A DNA stretch of 64,000 nt from Achromobacter xylosoxidans (GCF_002192695.1 NZ_MTLG01000075.1:310001-374000), one strand, 5' to 3'. Numbered from the stretch's first letter, positions 36,734 to 45,334 are shown. Program-made: numbers and translations. The notes: generated from the sequence alone by a model not told the origin.

Positions 36734-38024
36734 CGGTCTTCCAGGCAATCACGAATCGCGCGCCGCCCAGGGGGCTGTCGCTCGCCTGCACCGTGCCATT
36801 GTGCCAGCGGGCCACGCGGCTCACGATGGCCAGGCCCAGCCCCACGCCGCCCGTGCCGCGGTCGCGGCTTTCGTCCAGGCGGATGAAGGGCTCGAAAATC
36901 CGCTCGCGATCCGCGGGCGGGATGCCGGGGCCGTCATCGTCCCCGATCAGCAGGTACTCGCGCGCGCCCGGGCTGATCAGGCTGACCTGGACCTGGCGGC
37001 CGGCATGCCGGATGGCGTTCTGCAGCAGGTTGAGCAAGGCGCGCGTCATGTAGCGCTGATGCAGATGCACCTCGGGCACCTGGCATAGCGCCACTTCGCA
37101 GCGCACGCCCGACACGCCGGCCTCGAAGCCGGCATGTTGCACCACCGAATCCAGCCAGCCGCGCGCGTCCTGCGGCTGCAGCGCCACGCCGTCGCCCTTG
37201 TGTTCCAGCCGGGCGTACATCAGCAGTTCCGAGGCCATGGCATCCAGCTCGGCCACGTCGCTCTTCATTTCCTCGACCAGGCGCTTGCGCGCGGCGGGAT
37301 CGTCCTCGCGGTCCATCATGTCCAGCTCGAACGACAGGCGCGCGATCGGCGTGCGCAGTTCGTGCGATACGGCATTGGTCAGGTCGCGCTGGTTGCCCAC
37401 CAGCGCGCTGATGCGATCGCACATCTGGTTGAAGGTATCGCCCAGGTTGCGGATGCTGGAATGCCGCGACAGGCGGGCCCGCGCCTGCAGATCGCCCTGT
37501 CCCATGCGCAGGGCCGCCGTCTTCAGGGCTTCCAGGTCGCGCCAGATGGGCAGCGCCCACACCAGCATGAAGGCGCACAACAGCAGGCCCAGGGCGGAAT
37601 ACACCGCGGCCATCAGCCAGGGGCCGATGTCCGGCTCGGGCGGCAGCTTGACCTCCAGCCATTGCCTGCCCGGACCGGGAATCGCCGCCACGAAGGTCTG
37701 CTGCTTGTCGCGCACGAAGAAGCTGCCGGACGCCACCATGGCGCGCTCGTCCTCGGTGGCGCCGTAGCTGTCGGCCTCGACCACCTTGAGGGCCAGGCCG
37801 TAGTACGGCGCCAGCGCGTCGCGCACGTGCGCCTCGCGCTCGGCGGGCGGTACGCGGCCCAGTTCCTGCACCAGGCTGTGGATCTGGCCCCGCACCGCTT
37901 CGCGCGCATAGGCGTCGCTGACGGGCTCGAAAAAGTAGTTGGCCGACCGGTCCACGACTTCGTTGGAAATGACGAAGCCCACCGCCAGCACCACGAACAG
38001 CCGCAGGACAAACTTAAGCATCAC
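36729..38024 (-). CDS. Two-component sensor histidine kinase (RstB-like)
   Basis: 431 residues: membrane segment 1 (about 4-20), periplasmic sensor (21-134), membrane segment 2 (about 135-159), HAMP (160-212), then the dimerisation box with His221 (SHELRTPIARL), and the ATPase domain with N box (NLLQNAIRHA), DDGPGIP and GGVGLGLAI. The periplasmic domain and overall layout resemble RstB. It overlaps the regulator gene by 11 bases. The signal is unknown; an envelope signal is likely given the neighbouring MipA and lipoprotein genes. Confidence 0.9.
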   Translation of the reverse strand: MMLKFVLRLFVVLAVGFVISNEVVDRSANYFFEPVSDAYAREAVRGQIHSLVQELGRVPPAEREAHVRDALAPYYGLALKVVEADSYGATEDERAMVASGSFFVRDKQQTFVAAIPGPGRQWLEVKLPPEPDIGPWLMAAVYSALGLLLCAFMLVWALPIWRDLEALKTAALRMGQGDLQARARLSRHSSIRNLGDTFNQMCDRISALVGNQRDLTNAVSHELRTPIARLSFELDMMDREDDPAARKRLVEEMKSDVAELDAMASELLMYARLEHKGDGVALQPQDARGWLDSVVQHAGFEAGVSGVRCEVALCQVPEVHLHQRYMTRALLNLLQNAIRHAGRQVQVSLISPGAREYLLIGDDDGPGIPPADRERIFEPFIRLDESRDRGTGGVGLGLAIVSRVARWHNGTVQASDSPLGGARFVIAWKTA

Positions 38025-38715
38025 CGCCCTCGTGTGCCTTGGGCGAGAACAGATAGCCCTTGCCCCACACGGTCTTGATGCGCGCCGGATCGCGCGGGTC
38101 GTCGTCCAGCTTGCGCCGCAGCTTGCTGACGCAGACGTCGACGCTGCGGTCCAGCCCGTTGAACTCGATGCCTCGCACGGCGTTGAGCAGGTCGTCGCGG
38201 GTCAGCACCTGGCCGGCCTGGCTGGCCAGCGCCCAGAGCATTTCGAACTCCATCGTGGTCAGGTCCACCTCCGAGCCGGCATGGACCACGGCGCGGGTGC
38301 GCCGGTCTATGACCAGAGGGCCGAACTCCAGCCGCTCCGGCGGCTCGTCCAGCTGGCTGTGCCGCCGCAGCAGCGCCCGCACCCGCGCCAGCAGCACGCG
38401 CGGTTCCACCGGCTTGATGACGTAGTCGTCCGCGCCCGACTCCAGGCCCAGGATCTGGTCCAGGTCGTCTTCGCGGGCCGTCAGCATCAGGATCGGCGCG
38501 GATGAAAACGCGCGCAGGTCGCGGCAGACCTGCAGGCCGTCGCGGCCTGGCAGCATCAGGTCCAGGATGGTGATGGCCGGGTCGTGCCTGCGGAAAGCTT
38601 CCACCGCGTGATCGCCGCGGTAGGCCTGGGCGACATTGAAACCGTGCTGCTCCAGGAACTGCGCGATCAGGCGCGACAGTTTCGGATCGTCTTCGACTAA
38701 CAGGGCCTTGGTCAT
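38014..38715 (-). CDS. OmpR/RstA-type response regulator
   Basis: 233 residues. The receiver domain has acidic pocket EDD (8-10), phosphoacceptor Asp52 (LDLMLPGRDG) and Lys near 101 (DYVIKPVEPRVLLAR). The winged-helix DNA-binding domain covers about 130-228 (TTMEFEMLWALASQAGQVLTRDDLLNAVRG; SVDVCVSKLRRKLDDDPRDP; GKGYLF). It is the first gene of the pair, co-translated with the kinase. The adjacent pseudo-beta-lactamase/mipA unit is a likely target. Confidence 0.93.
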   Translation of the reverse strand: MTKALLVEDDPKLSRLIAQFLEQHGFNVAQAYRGDHAVEAFRRHDPAITILDLMLPGRDGLQVCRDLRAFSSAPILMLTAREDDLDQILGLESGADDYVIKPVEPRVLLARVRALLRRHSQLDEPPERLEFGPLVIDRRTRAVVHAGSEVDLTTMEFEMLWALASQAGQVLTRDDLLNAVRGIEFNGLDRSVDVCVSKLRRKLDDDPRDPARIKTVWGKGYLFSPKAHEGGDA

Positions 38716-38826
38716 GGTGTCCCGACAGAAAAAAAGTGAGGTCGATGGCGCCGCATTCTACGCAATCGCGGCGGGCGGGCGTTCGACCAGGACGCCTGCC
38801 CCCGGTTCCCTCGCCTGCGGATGAAC

Positions 38827-38863
38827 AAAAAAATCGGGCCGGAAGACTGTCGCTTCCGGCCCG
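38827..38863 (-). terminator. Strong intrinsic terminator after the second livJ-like gene
   Basis: On the minus strand CGGGCCGGAAG pairs with CTTCCGGCCCG (plus-strand 38835-38845 and 38853-38863) around seven bases, followed by A and seven T residues (38827-38834). It insulates the receptor gene from the two-component system downstream. Confidence 0.92.
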
Positions 38864-38921
38864 GCTTCCCATGGAACGGCAAGTCCGCTGGCGTGGCGGG
38901 CCCGGAGGCCCGTACGCCGTC

Positions 38922-40049
38922 TTACTTGTAGACGGTCTTGGAACCGTCCTTGTGCCAGGTGAACACGTCGAACTGGAAGTTCGTCAGGTCGCCCTGCTTG
39001 TTCCAGGACACCTTGCCGATCGGCGTGTCGAAGGAATTGGCGTGCAGGTACTTGGCGACCTTGGTCGGGTCGTCGCTGCCCGCGCCCTTGATGCCGTCCG
39101 CGATGACCTGGGTGGCCGTGTAGGCGGTCATCTGGAAGGCGCCGCTGGCGTTGCGCTTCTTGGCTTCGAAGGCCTTGACGATGTCGGCGTTGGCGGCGTT
39201 CTGGGTGAAGTCGGCCGGCAGCGTCAGCAGCATGCCTTCGACGGCATCGCCGGCGATGGCGTTGATGTCGGGGTTGCCCGTGCCTTCCGGACCCATCCAC
39301 TTGGCCTTCACGCCCTGCTCGGCCGCCTGGCGCAGCAGCAGGCCCATTTCGGGGTGGTAGCCGCCGTAGTAGACGAAGTCCACGCCCTGGCTCTTCAGCT
39401 TGGTGATGACGGCCGAGTAGTCGCTGTCGCCGGCGTTGATGCCCTCGAACACGGCGACGGCCACGCCACCCTTCTCGAGGTCGTTCTTGACCGCGGTGGC
39501 GATGCCCTGGCCGTAGGACTGCTTGTCATGCAGCACGGCGACCTTCTTGGGCTTGATCTTGTCCAGGATGAACTTGGCGGCGGCGGGGCCTTGCTGGTCG
39601 TCGCGGCCGATGGTGCGGAAGATGAACTCGTAGTTCTTGCCGTCGGTCAGGGCCGGCGACGTGGCCGACGGCGTGACCATGACCACGCCTTCGTTGTTGT
39701 AGATGTCGGCGGCGGCGATGGTGGCGCCCGAGCACACGTGGCCCACGACGAAGCCGATCTTGCTGTTGACGACGCGGTTGGCGGCAACCGGGCCTTGCTT
39801 GGGTTCGCAGCCGTCGTCGATCACGACGGTTTCCAGCTTCTTGCCGTTGATGCCGCCGGCGGCGTTGATGCGCTCGACTGCGGTATCGACCCCTTCACGG
39901 ACCATATCGCCATACTGGGTGACCGCGCCGGTGGTGGGGCCGACGACGCCGATCTTGATGGTTTGCGCTTGCGCTCCCGAGGCAAACGCCAGACCGGCCG
40001 CGACGCCCAGCGCTGCGATGACCGGGGTCAGACGAAATACTGGCTTCAT
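38922..40049 (-). CDS. Second LivJ-type branched-chain amino acid receptor (orphan)
   Basis: 375 residues. The signal peptide ends near GAQA before QTIKIGVVGPTTGAVTQYGD. It resembles LivJ of the liv operon (26909-28024) along its whole length: the same TIGRDDQQGP, VAVLHDKQ-YG-G-AT, EGIN-GDSDYSA-ITKLKS and GGYHPE-GLLLRQ segments. It is probably a second receptor for the LivHMGF permease with different specificity. It is monocistronic, with its own inverted repeat just upstream of the ribosome site and a strong terminator. Confidence 0.92.
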   Translation of the reverse strand: MKPVFRLTPVIAALGVAAGLAFASGAQAQTIKIGVVGPTTGAVTQYGDMVREGVDTAVERINAAGGINGKKLETVVIDDGCEPKQGPVAANRVVNSKIGFVVGHVCSGATIAAADIYNNEGVVMVTPSATSPALTDGKNYEFIFRTIGRDDQQGPAAAKFILDKIKPKKVAVLHDKQSYGQGIATAVKNDLEKGGVAVAVFEGINAGDSDYSAVITKLKSQGVDFVYYGGYHPEMGLLLRQAAEQGVKAKWMGPEGTGNPDINAIAGDAVEGMLLTLPADFTQNAANADIVKAFEAKKRNASGAFQMTAYTATQVIADGIKGAGSDDPTKVAKYLHANSFDTPIGKVSWNKQGDLTNFQFDVFTWHKDGSKTVYK

Positions 40050-40357
40050 GTGTGGACTCCTCTAATGATTTGTAATCGTTAGTTTTTTGCACCGTGGCGG
40101 ACGCCGGATCATCTCCAGGCCAAGCATGCCTGCTGGACTGCCCTTTGCAGGGGTTTCGGCCCCGGTCACGCCCGGTTGCATTGCGATTGCACGGCAAGCA
40201 TACACTGAAAAATAGCCCCTTCCGGGCCAGTTTCGGACCACTTTGATACGCGTCCGATTATTGCGCTGCGGCATTCCTGGGCACCCCCGGCTTATACCCG
40301 CAAGCGTATATGCAAAAGACGATTTATTCGTTTGCGTTACTAAGACCGCGCGGCATC
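40050..40357. other. 308-base divergent spacer between the livJ paralogue and a hydrolase gene
   Basis: No gene is seen. It contains the GAGGAG ribosome site of the receptor, an inverted repeat at 40062-40082, and AT-richer stretches at 40200-40350 that should hold promoters for both directions. GCAAAAGACGA and TCGTTTGC near 40309-40335 form a further loose symmetry ahead of the hydrolase gene. Confidence 0.5.
40062..40082. promoter_or_regulatory. Inverted repeat in the leader of the livJ paralogue
   Basis: CTAATGATT and AATCGTTAG are separated by TGT, with one mismatch between the arms. The element lies 12 bases from the ATG on the minus strand, just upstream of GGAG, so it could be an operator or an RNA hairpin that affects translation. 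Confidence 0.4.
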
Positions 40358-40972
40358 ATGGCCGCCATGAGACTCCAACCGATCATCGTCCCCGGATGGA
40401 AAAACTCCGGGCCCCAACACTGGCAATCGCGCTGGATGGCCCTGCTGCCGCACGCGCGCCGCGTCGAGCAAGGCGACTGGGAGCATCCCGCTCCCGGCGA
40501 CTGGATCGCCGCGCTCGCCACCGAGGTGAACGAGGCCCGCAGTCCCGTCCTTCTGATTGCGCACAGCCTGGGCTGCCTGATCAGCGCTGCCCTGCCGGTG
40601 CCCCTGCGCGCCAAGGTTGCCGGCGCCCTGCTGGTGGCGCCCGCGGACGTCGAGCGCGCCAGCGCGCCGGCTTGCCTGAGGGACTTCGCACCCATCCCGC
40701 GCCAGTCCCTGCCCTTCCAGAGCGTGGTCGTCGCCAGCGACAACGATCCCTATTGCCAGCTGGAACGCGCCCGCGCCTTCGCGCGCGATTGGGGCAGCAG
40801 GCTGGTGATCGTGCCGGGCGCCGGCCACCTCAATGCCGAAAGCGGCCTGGACGACTGGCCGCAAGGCCTGAAGCTCCTGGGCGCGCTGCGCCGCCGCGCG
40901 GTGTGGCGCGTGTCACCGCCACCCGAACGCATCGCACCCATCCCAGCCCGTCCGCTGTCGCATCAGGTCTGA
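40358..40972 (+). CDS. RBBP9/YdeN-type alpha/beta hydrolase
   Basis: About 204 residues. PIIVPGWKNSGPQHWQSRW at the N-terminus is typical of the small serine hydrolases of the RBBP9/YdeN group. The nucleophile elbow AHSLG gives Ser70; Asp128 or Asp130 (ASDNDPY) and His157 (GAGHLN) complete the triad. The substrate is unknown. The start is uncertain (40358 or 40367), as no strong ribosome site is visible. The C-terminal tail after about residue 180 is Pro/Arg-rich and not conserved-looking. It ends in a bidirectional terminator shared with dps. Confidence 0.85.
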   Translation: MAAMRLQPIIVPGWKNSGPQHWQSRWMALLPHARRVEQGDWEHPAPGDWIAALATEVNEARSPVLLIAHSLGCLISAALPVPLRAKVAGALLVAPADVERASAPACLRDFAPIPRQSLPFQSVVVASDNDPYCQLERARAFARDWGSRLVIVPGAGHLNAESGLDDWPQGLKLLGALRRRAVWRVSPPPERIAPIPARPLSHQV

Positions 40973-40993
40973 ACGCATCGCGGCCGCTGGACG

Positions 40994-41027
40994 AAAAAAA
41001 ACCGGAGCCGCGAGGTTCCGGTTTTTT
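40994..41027. terminator. Bidirectional terminator between the hydrolase and dps
   Basis: The A-tract plus CCGGA (40994-41006) pairs with TCCGG plus six T (41017-41027), with a loop of 10 bases. The A and T runs make it an intrinsic terminator in both directions. Confidence 0.9.
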
Positions 41028-41049
41028 CATGCGGCGGCTGCCGCCGCGA

Positions 41050-41550
41050 TCACTGCAGCAGGCTGCGCAGCATCCAGGCGTTCTTTTCGTGCACGTCCAG
41101 GCGCTGCGTCAGCAGGTCGGCCGTGGGCTGGTCGTTGGCGGCATCGGCCTTCTCGAAAGCGGCGCGCGCGGTCTTGGCGACGGATTCGTTGGCAGTCACC
41201 AGCAGACGCACCATTTCCAGGGCTTCCGGCACCGAGTCCGGCTCGGCGATCGAGGACAGCTTGCTGAATTCGCGGTAGGTGCCGGGCGCGTAGTGGCCCA
41301 GCGCGCGGATGCGCTCGGCGATGCTGTCCAGCGCGTTCCACTCTTCCGTGTACTGCGTCATGAACATCAGGTGCAGCGTGTTGAACATGGGCCCCGTGAC
41401 GTTCCAGTGGAAATTGTGCGTCATCAGGTACAGCGTGTACGAGTCGGCCAGCAGCTTGGACAGTTCAGCCGCGACGGCGGCGCGGTCCTTGTCCGAGATA
41501 CCGATGTTGATGCGCGGAACGCTGGAGGTCTTCTTGGGGGACTTGGCCAT
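41050..41550 (-). CDS. dps: Dps-type DNA-binding ferritin-like protein
   Basis: A 166-residue four-helix protein. THNFHWNVTGPMF with His48 and the later Asp75 and Glu79 (EEWNALDSIAERI) are the Dps inter-subunit ferroxidase residues. The N-terminus MAKSPKKTSS is lysine-rich, as needed for DNA binding. Dodecamers oxidise and store iron and coat DNA under peroxide or starvation stress. AGGAG precedes ATG 41550. It lies directly downstream of oxyR in the same direction, 151 bases away; OxyR control would be expected. Confidence 0.93.
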   Translation of the reverse strand: MAKSPKKTSSVPRINIGISDKDRAAVAAELSKLLADSYTLYLMTHNFHWNVTGPMFNTLHLMFMTQYTEEWNALDSIAERIRALGHYAPGTYREFSKLSSIAEPDSVPEALEMVRLLVTANESVAKTARAAFEKADAANDQPTADLLTQRLDVHEKNAWMLRSLLQ

Positions 41551-41672
41551 TGCTAGCTCCTAGGAATGTATGTGCGAAACAAGGATAACACTGCAAATGT
41601 GGCGAAACGCCGCAATATCCGCCGCTTTCATCAATCAGTCCCGCGACCTTTTGACGCGGCGCAAACCGCGCG

Positions 41673-41700
41673 TTCCAGGCCGCCGGACAGCGGCCTGGAA
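41673..41700 (-). terminator. 11-bp perfect hairpin behind oxyR
   Basis: TTCCAGGCCGC (41673-41683) pairs with GCGGCCTGGAA (41690-41700) around six bases, one base from the oxyR stop codon. There is no T-tract on the minus strand, so Rho-independent action is uncertain. It probably separates recG/oxyR transcription from dps. Confidence 0.5.
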
Positions 41701-41701
41701 A

Positions 41702-42652
41702 TCAATCCTGCACGGCCGCGACCTCGTCGGTCAGCATCTTGACGCCGGGCAACTCGCAGGCGTAGACGGCCTGCGCCAGCGCTTCGATGGCGGCCAGGCG
41801 CGGAAAGCTGCGCCGCCAGGCCAGCACCACGCGGCGCTCCGGCACATGGCCTTCAAAGGGCAGATAGCGCAGCAGGCTGTTGGACGGCGGCTGCTCGGGC
41901 ACCGCCGTCACCGGCAGAACGGTGACGCCGATGCCGGCCGCGACCATGTGGCGTATCGTCTCCAGCGAGGAACCCTCGAAGGTGCGCTGGATGCCGTCGC
42001 TGGCGGCCGAAAAGCGCGACAGCTCGGGGCAGACTTCCAGCACCTGGTCGCGAAAGCAATGGCCGCTGCCCAGCAACAGCATGGTCTGCTGCTTCAGGTC
42101 CTGCGCGTCGATGGATTCGCGCCGCGCCAGTTCATGGTCGTTGGGCACGGCGACGATGAAAGGTTCGTCGTACAGCGGCTGCATGACCAGGCCGGCCTCG
42201 GGCAGCGGCAAGGCCATGATGGCGCAATCGATCTCGCCCTGGCGCAGCAGTTCGACCAGGCGCACTGTGAAATTCTCTTGCAGCAGCAGCGGCATCTGCG
42301 GGGTGCGGCCGATCTGCACCGGCACCAGCCGCGGCAGCAGGTACGGGCCGATGGTGTGGATGACGCCGACGCGCAAGGGGCAGGCCAGCGGGTCGTGTCC
42401 CTGGCGCGCGATCTCCTTGATGCTGGCGCTTTCTTCCAGCACCTTCTGCGCCTGCGCCACGATGCGCTGGCCGATCGGCGTGACGCCGACTTCGGTGCCG
42501 CCGCGCTCGAACAGCGTCACGCCCAATTCGTCTTCCAGCTTGCGTATCGCCACCGAGAGCGTGGGCTGGCTGACGAAACAGGCCTCGGCCGCGCGGCCGA
42601 AATGCCGTTCGCGCGCGACGGCGACGATGTACTTGAGTTCGGTGAGAGTCAT
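41702..42652 (-). CDS. oxyR: Hydrogen-peroxide-sensing regulator OxyR
   Basis: A 316-residue LysR-family protein. The N-terminal HTH has MTLTELKYIVAVARERHFGRAAEACFVSQPTLSVAIRKLE. The redox pair Cys199 (GSGHCFRDQ) and Cys208 (EVCPE) has exactly the spacing and numbering of the Escherichia coli OxyR disulfide switch. It activates peroxide defence genes; dps next to it is a classical target. The start is ATG 42652. It lies 80 bases after recG in the same direction, an arrangement known from Burkholderia and Bordetella relatives. Confidence 0.95.
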   Translation of the reverse strand: MTLTELKYIVAVARERHFGRAAEACFVSQPTLSVAIRKLEDELGVTLFERGGTEVGVTPIGQRIVAQAQKVLEESASIKEIARQGHDPLACPLRVGVIHTIGPYLLPRLVPVQIGRTPQMPLLLQENFTVRLVELLRQGEIDCAIMALPLPEAGLVMQPLYDEPFIVAVPNDHELARRESIDAQDLKQQTMLLLGSGHCFRDQVLEVCPELSRFSAASDGIQRTFEGSSLETIRHMVAAGIGVTVLPVTAVPEQPPSNSLLRYLPFEGHVPERRVVLAWRRSFPRLAAIEALAQAVYACELPGVKMLTDEVAAVQD

Positions 42653-42663
42653 GGTGGACTACG

Positions 42664-42696
42664 CCCCCGGGGGTTATGCCCCAGCCTCGTGGCTGG
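42664..42696. repeat. Tandem palindromes in the recG-oxyR spacer
   Basis: CCCCCGGGGG at 42664-42673 is a perfect palindrome and is followed by CCAGCC-TCGT-GGCTGG (42681-42696), a perfect hairpin. The 80-base spacer has no T-tract. The element could be a transcript-processing structure or a small dispersed repeat. Confidence 0.4.
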
Positions 42697-42732
42697 CGCT
42701 TGCTTGATTAAGGTTCGCGGCTGGCTGCATGG

Positions 42733-44823
42733 TCAGGTGCGCAGGAAATCCTCGCGCCCGCGCATCCAGCGCGCCAGGTGCGCCTCGACCGCGGCCGGAT
42801 GTTCGGCGCGCAGCCAGACCGCGGCGTCGCGCGCGTCTTCGGCAATGGCCGCGTCCGTTTCCAGGTCGGCGAAGCGCAGCAGCGCCATGCCGGACTGGCG
42901 CGTGCCCAGGAACTCTCCCGGGCCGCGCTGTTCCAGGTCGCGGCGGGCGATTTCAAAGCCGTCGGAGGTCTCGAACATGGCCCGCAGGCGTTCGCGCGCC
43001 ACCTGCGACAGCGGCGTCTGATAGAGCAGCACGCATACCGATTCGGCGGTGCCGCGCCCTACCCGGCCGCGCAGCTGATGCAGCTGCGCCAGGCCGAAAC
43101 GCTCGGCGTGCTCGATCACCATCAACGACGCGTTCGGCACGTCCACGCCGACCTCGATCACGGTGGTGGCGACCAGCAGGTCGACCTCGCCATCGCGGAA
43201 GGCCTGCATCACGGCGGCCTTCTCGGCCTGCGGCAGCCGGCCATGCACCAGCCCGATGCGCAGGTCCGGCAGGTCGACGCGCATGCCTTCGTAGGTGTCC
43301 ACGGCGGTCTGAAGTTCCAGCGCCTCGCTTTCCTCGACCAGCGGACAGACCCAGTAGGCTTGCTGCCCGCCGCGCGCGGCCTGGGCGATATGGGCAATGA
43401 CTTCCTCGCGCCGCGCGTCCGAGACCAGCTTGGTCAGCACGGGGCTGCGTCCAGGCGGCAATTCGTCGATGACGGAGACGTCCAGGTCGGCGAAGAAGGT
43501 CATGGCCAACGTGCGCGGAATCGGCGTCGCGCTCATGTTGAGCTGATGCGGCACGTTGCGCCCGCGCACCGTTTCGCCCTTGCGGGTCAGCGCCAGGCGC
43601 TGCCCGACGCCGAAGCGGTGCTGCTCGTCGACGATGGACAGGCCCAGGCGATGGAATTCGACGTTGTCCTGGATCAGCGCTTGCGTGCCCACGATCAATT
43701 GCACGCTACCGTCAGCGGCCGCCGCCACGGCTTCGCGGCGCGCCTTCGCGGCGAGGCTGCCGCTCAGCCAGGCGACATTCACGCCCAGCGGCTGCAGCCA
43801 CGACACCAGCTTGCGGAAGTGCTGCTCCGCCAGGATTTCCGTGGGCGCCATCAACGCGACCTGCGCCCCGCTGGCGATGGCCTGGGCCGCGGCGATGGCC
43901 GCCACGACCGTCTTGCCGCTGCCCACGTCGCCCTGCAGCAAGCGGTGCATGGGATAAGGCTTGGCCAGGTCGGCGGAGATCTCCTGGACCACGCGCTCCT
44001 GCGCGCCGGTCAGCTTGAACGGCAGCGCTTCGTACAGCCTGGCCACCAGGCCGCCAGGCTCGTTGCGCACCGGCAGCGATTCGGCTTCCTTGATGCGGCG
44101 CGCGGCGCGCGCGGCCGCCAGCGACAGCTGCTGCGCCAGCAGCTCGTCGAACTTGATGCGGCGCCAGGCGGGATGCACGCGGTCCAGCAAGGCCTGCTCG
44201 GACTCGCCCTGGGCCGGCGTGTGCAGCGCGCGGATGGCCGGCTCGAACGGCGGCAGGTCATAGCGCGCGCGCGCCTCGTCGGGCAAGGTATCGGACAAAT
44301 CGGCGCGGTCCAGTGCCTGCGCAATGGCGCGGCGCAAGGTCAGCTGCGGCAGGCCTTCGGTGCTGGGATAGACAGGCGTCAGCGCCGTGGGCAGCGGCGC
44401 ATCGGCATTGGTCATGCGCGGATGCACCATCTGGCGCCCGAACAGGCCGCCTCGGACCTCCCCGCGAGCGCGCAGGCGCTTGCCCACGCTGACTTGCTTT
44501 TGCTGGCTGGGGTAGAAATTCAGCCAGCGCAATTGCAGTTCGCCGCTGTCGTCCGCCAGGGTGGCGGTCAGCTGGCGACGGGGCCGGTAGGTGACCTCGG
44601 ATTTCGTGATCTCGCCTTCCACCTGGCCGGCGAAGCCGGGCCGCAGGTCGCTGATCGGGACGATGCGGGTTTCGTCCTCGTAGCGCAGCGGCAGGTGCAG
44701 CACGAAGTCCTCGGGCAGCACCAAGCCCAGGTTACGGAGCTTGCGCTCCGTATCCGTCATTGCTTTGCCGGCGCCTTTGTTGTCGGCGCCGGATCGCTTG
44801 GAAGCCGCAGCTGCGGCCGGCAT
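42733..44823 (-). CDS. recG: ATP-dependent DNA helicase RecG
   Basis: 696 residues. The N-terminal wedge domain (OB fold, GQVEGEITKSEVTYRPRRQLTATLADDSGELQLRWLNFY) is followed by the helicase core with Walker A GDVGSGKT, DEQH box (SIVDEQHRFGVGQR), MSATPIPRTLAMT and motif VI QLRGRVGRG. It reverses stalled forks and processes recombination intermediates. The frame starts at 44823; a shorter start at 44760 (MTDTERKL) is closer to typical RecG N-termini. It is 39 bases from ridA upstream. Confidence 0.95.
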   Translation of the reverse strand: MPAAAAASKRSGADNKGAGKAMTDTERKLRNLGLVLPEDFVLHLPLRYEDETRIVPISDLRPGFAGQVEGEITKSEVTYRPRRQLTATLADDSGELQLRWLNFYPSQQKQVSVGKRLRARGEVRGGLFGRQMVHPRMTNADAPLPTALTPVYPSTEGLPQLTLRRAIAQALDRADLSDTLPDEARARYDLPPFEPAIRALHTPAQGESEQALLDRVHPAWRRIKFDELLAQQLSLAAARAARRIKEAESLPVRNEPGGLVARLYEALPFKLTGAQERVVQEISADLAKPYPMHRLLQGDVGSGKTVVAAIAAAQAIASGAQVALMAPTEILAEQHFRKLVSWLQPLGVNVAWLSGSLAAKARREAVAAAADGSVQLIVGTQALIQDNVEFHRLGLSIVDEQHRFGVGQRLALTRKGETVRGRNVPHQLNMSATPIPRTLAMTFFADLDVSVIDELPPGRSPVLTKLVSDARREEVIAHIAQAARGGQQAYWVCPLVEESEALELQTAVDTYEGMRVDLPDLRIGLVHGRLPQAEKAAVMQAFRDGEVDLLVATTVIEVGVDVPNASLMVIEHAERFGLAQLHQLRGRVGRGTAESVCVLLYQTPLSQVARERLRAMFETSDGFEIARRDLEQRGPGEFLGTRQSGMALLRFADLETDAAIAEDARDAAVWLRAEHPAAVEAHLARWMRGREDFLRT

Positions 44824-44862
44824 GAAGAAACGAACCCCTGGATTGAAAAGTCCGGATGGGCC

Positions 44863-45249
44863 TTACAGGACCAGGATGGCTTCGACTTCGAACTGCGCGC
44901 CCTTGGGCAGGCTGGCCACGCCTATGGTCGAGCGCGCCGGGAACGGCTGCGGAATGATCTCGGCCATGATGGCGTTGGCGGCCGTGAACTTGCCCAGGTC
45001 GGTCAGGAACAGCGTCAGCTTGACCACGTTGTCCAGCGTGCCCCCGGCGGCCTTGATGACTTCCTGCATGTTGGCGAACGCCTGGCGCACCTGCGCATCG
45101 AAGTTCTCGGAAACCAGATCGCCAGTGCCCGGCTCCAGGCCGATCTGGCCCGAGAGATAGACAGTCTTGGTGCCGCTGACGGCAACCGCTTGCGAGTAAG
45201 GGCCTACCGCGGCGGGCGCGGTGTCGGTATGGATGATTTGCTTGCTCAT
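44863..45249 (-). CDS. ridA: RidA family reactive-intermediate deaminase
   Basis: 128 residues, normal length. GPYSQAV and YLSGQIGLEPGTGDLV near the start, FLTDLGKF in the middle and PARSTIGVASLPKGAQFEVEAI at the end form the RidA signature; the Arg in PARSTIGV is the conserved residue that binds the substrate carboxylate. It hydrolyses enamine/imine by-products of PLP enzymes such as threonine dehydratase, protecting other enzymes. It is the first gene of an apparent ridA-recG-oxyR-dps run. Confidence 0.93.
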   Translation of the reverse strand: MSKQIIHTDTAPAAVGPYSQAVAVSGTKTVYLSGQIGLEPGTGDLVSENFDAQVRQAFANMQEVIKAAGGTLDNVVKLTLFLTDLGKFTAANAIMAEIIPQPFPARSTIGVASLPKGAQFEVEAILVL

Positions 45250-45334
45250 GGGCGGAATCCTTCGAAAGACGGATAGAAACTACAACTATCGAAGTTTATC
45301 CAGCAATAGACATTTGCGAAAGTGGCTGGATGCC

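Noticed and set aside
42778-45276. An 832-codon open frame antisense to recG and ridA
   Set aside because: It mirrors the codon pattern of the real genes on the other strand, has low-complexity Arg/Gln/His-rich translation, and no domain is recognisable. High GC makes such frames common.
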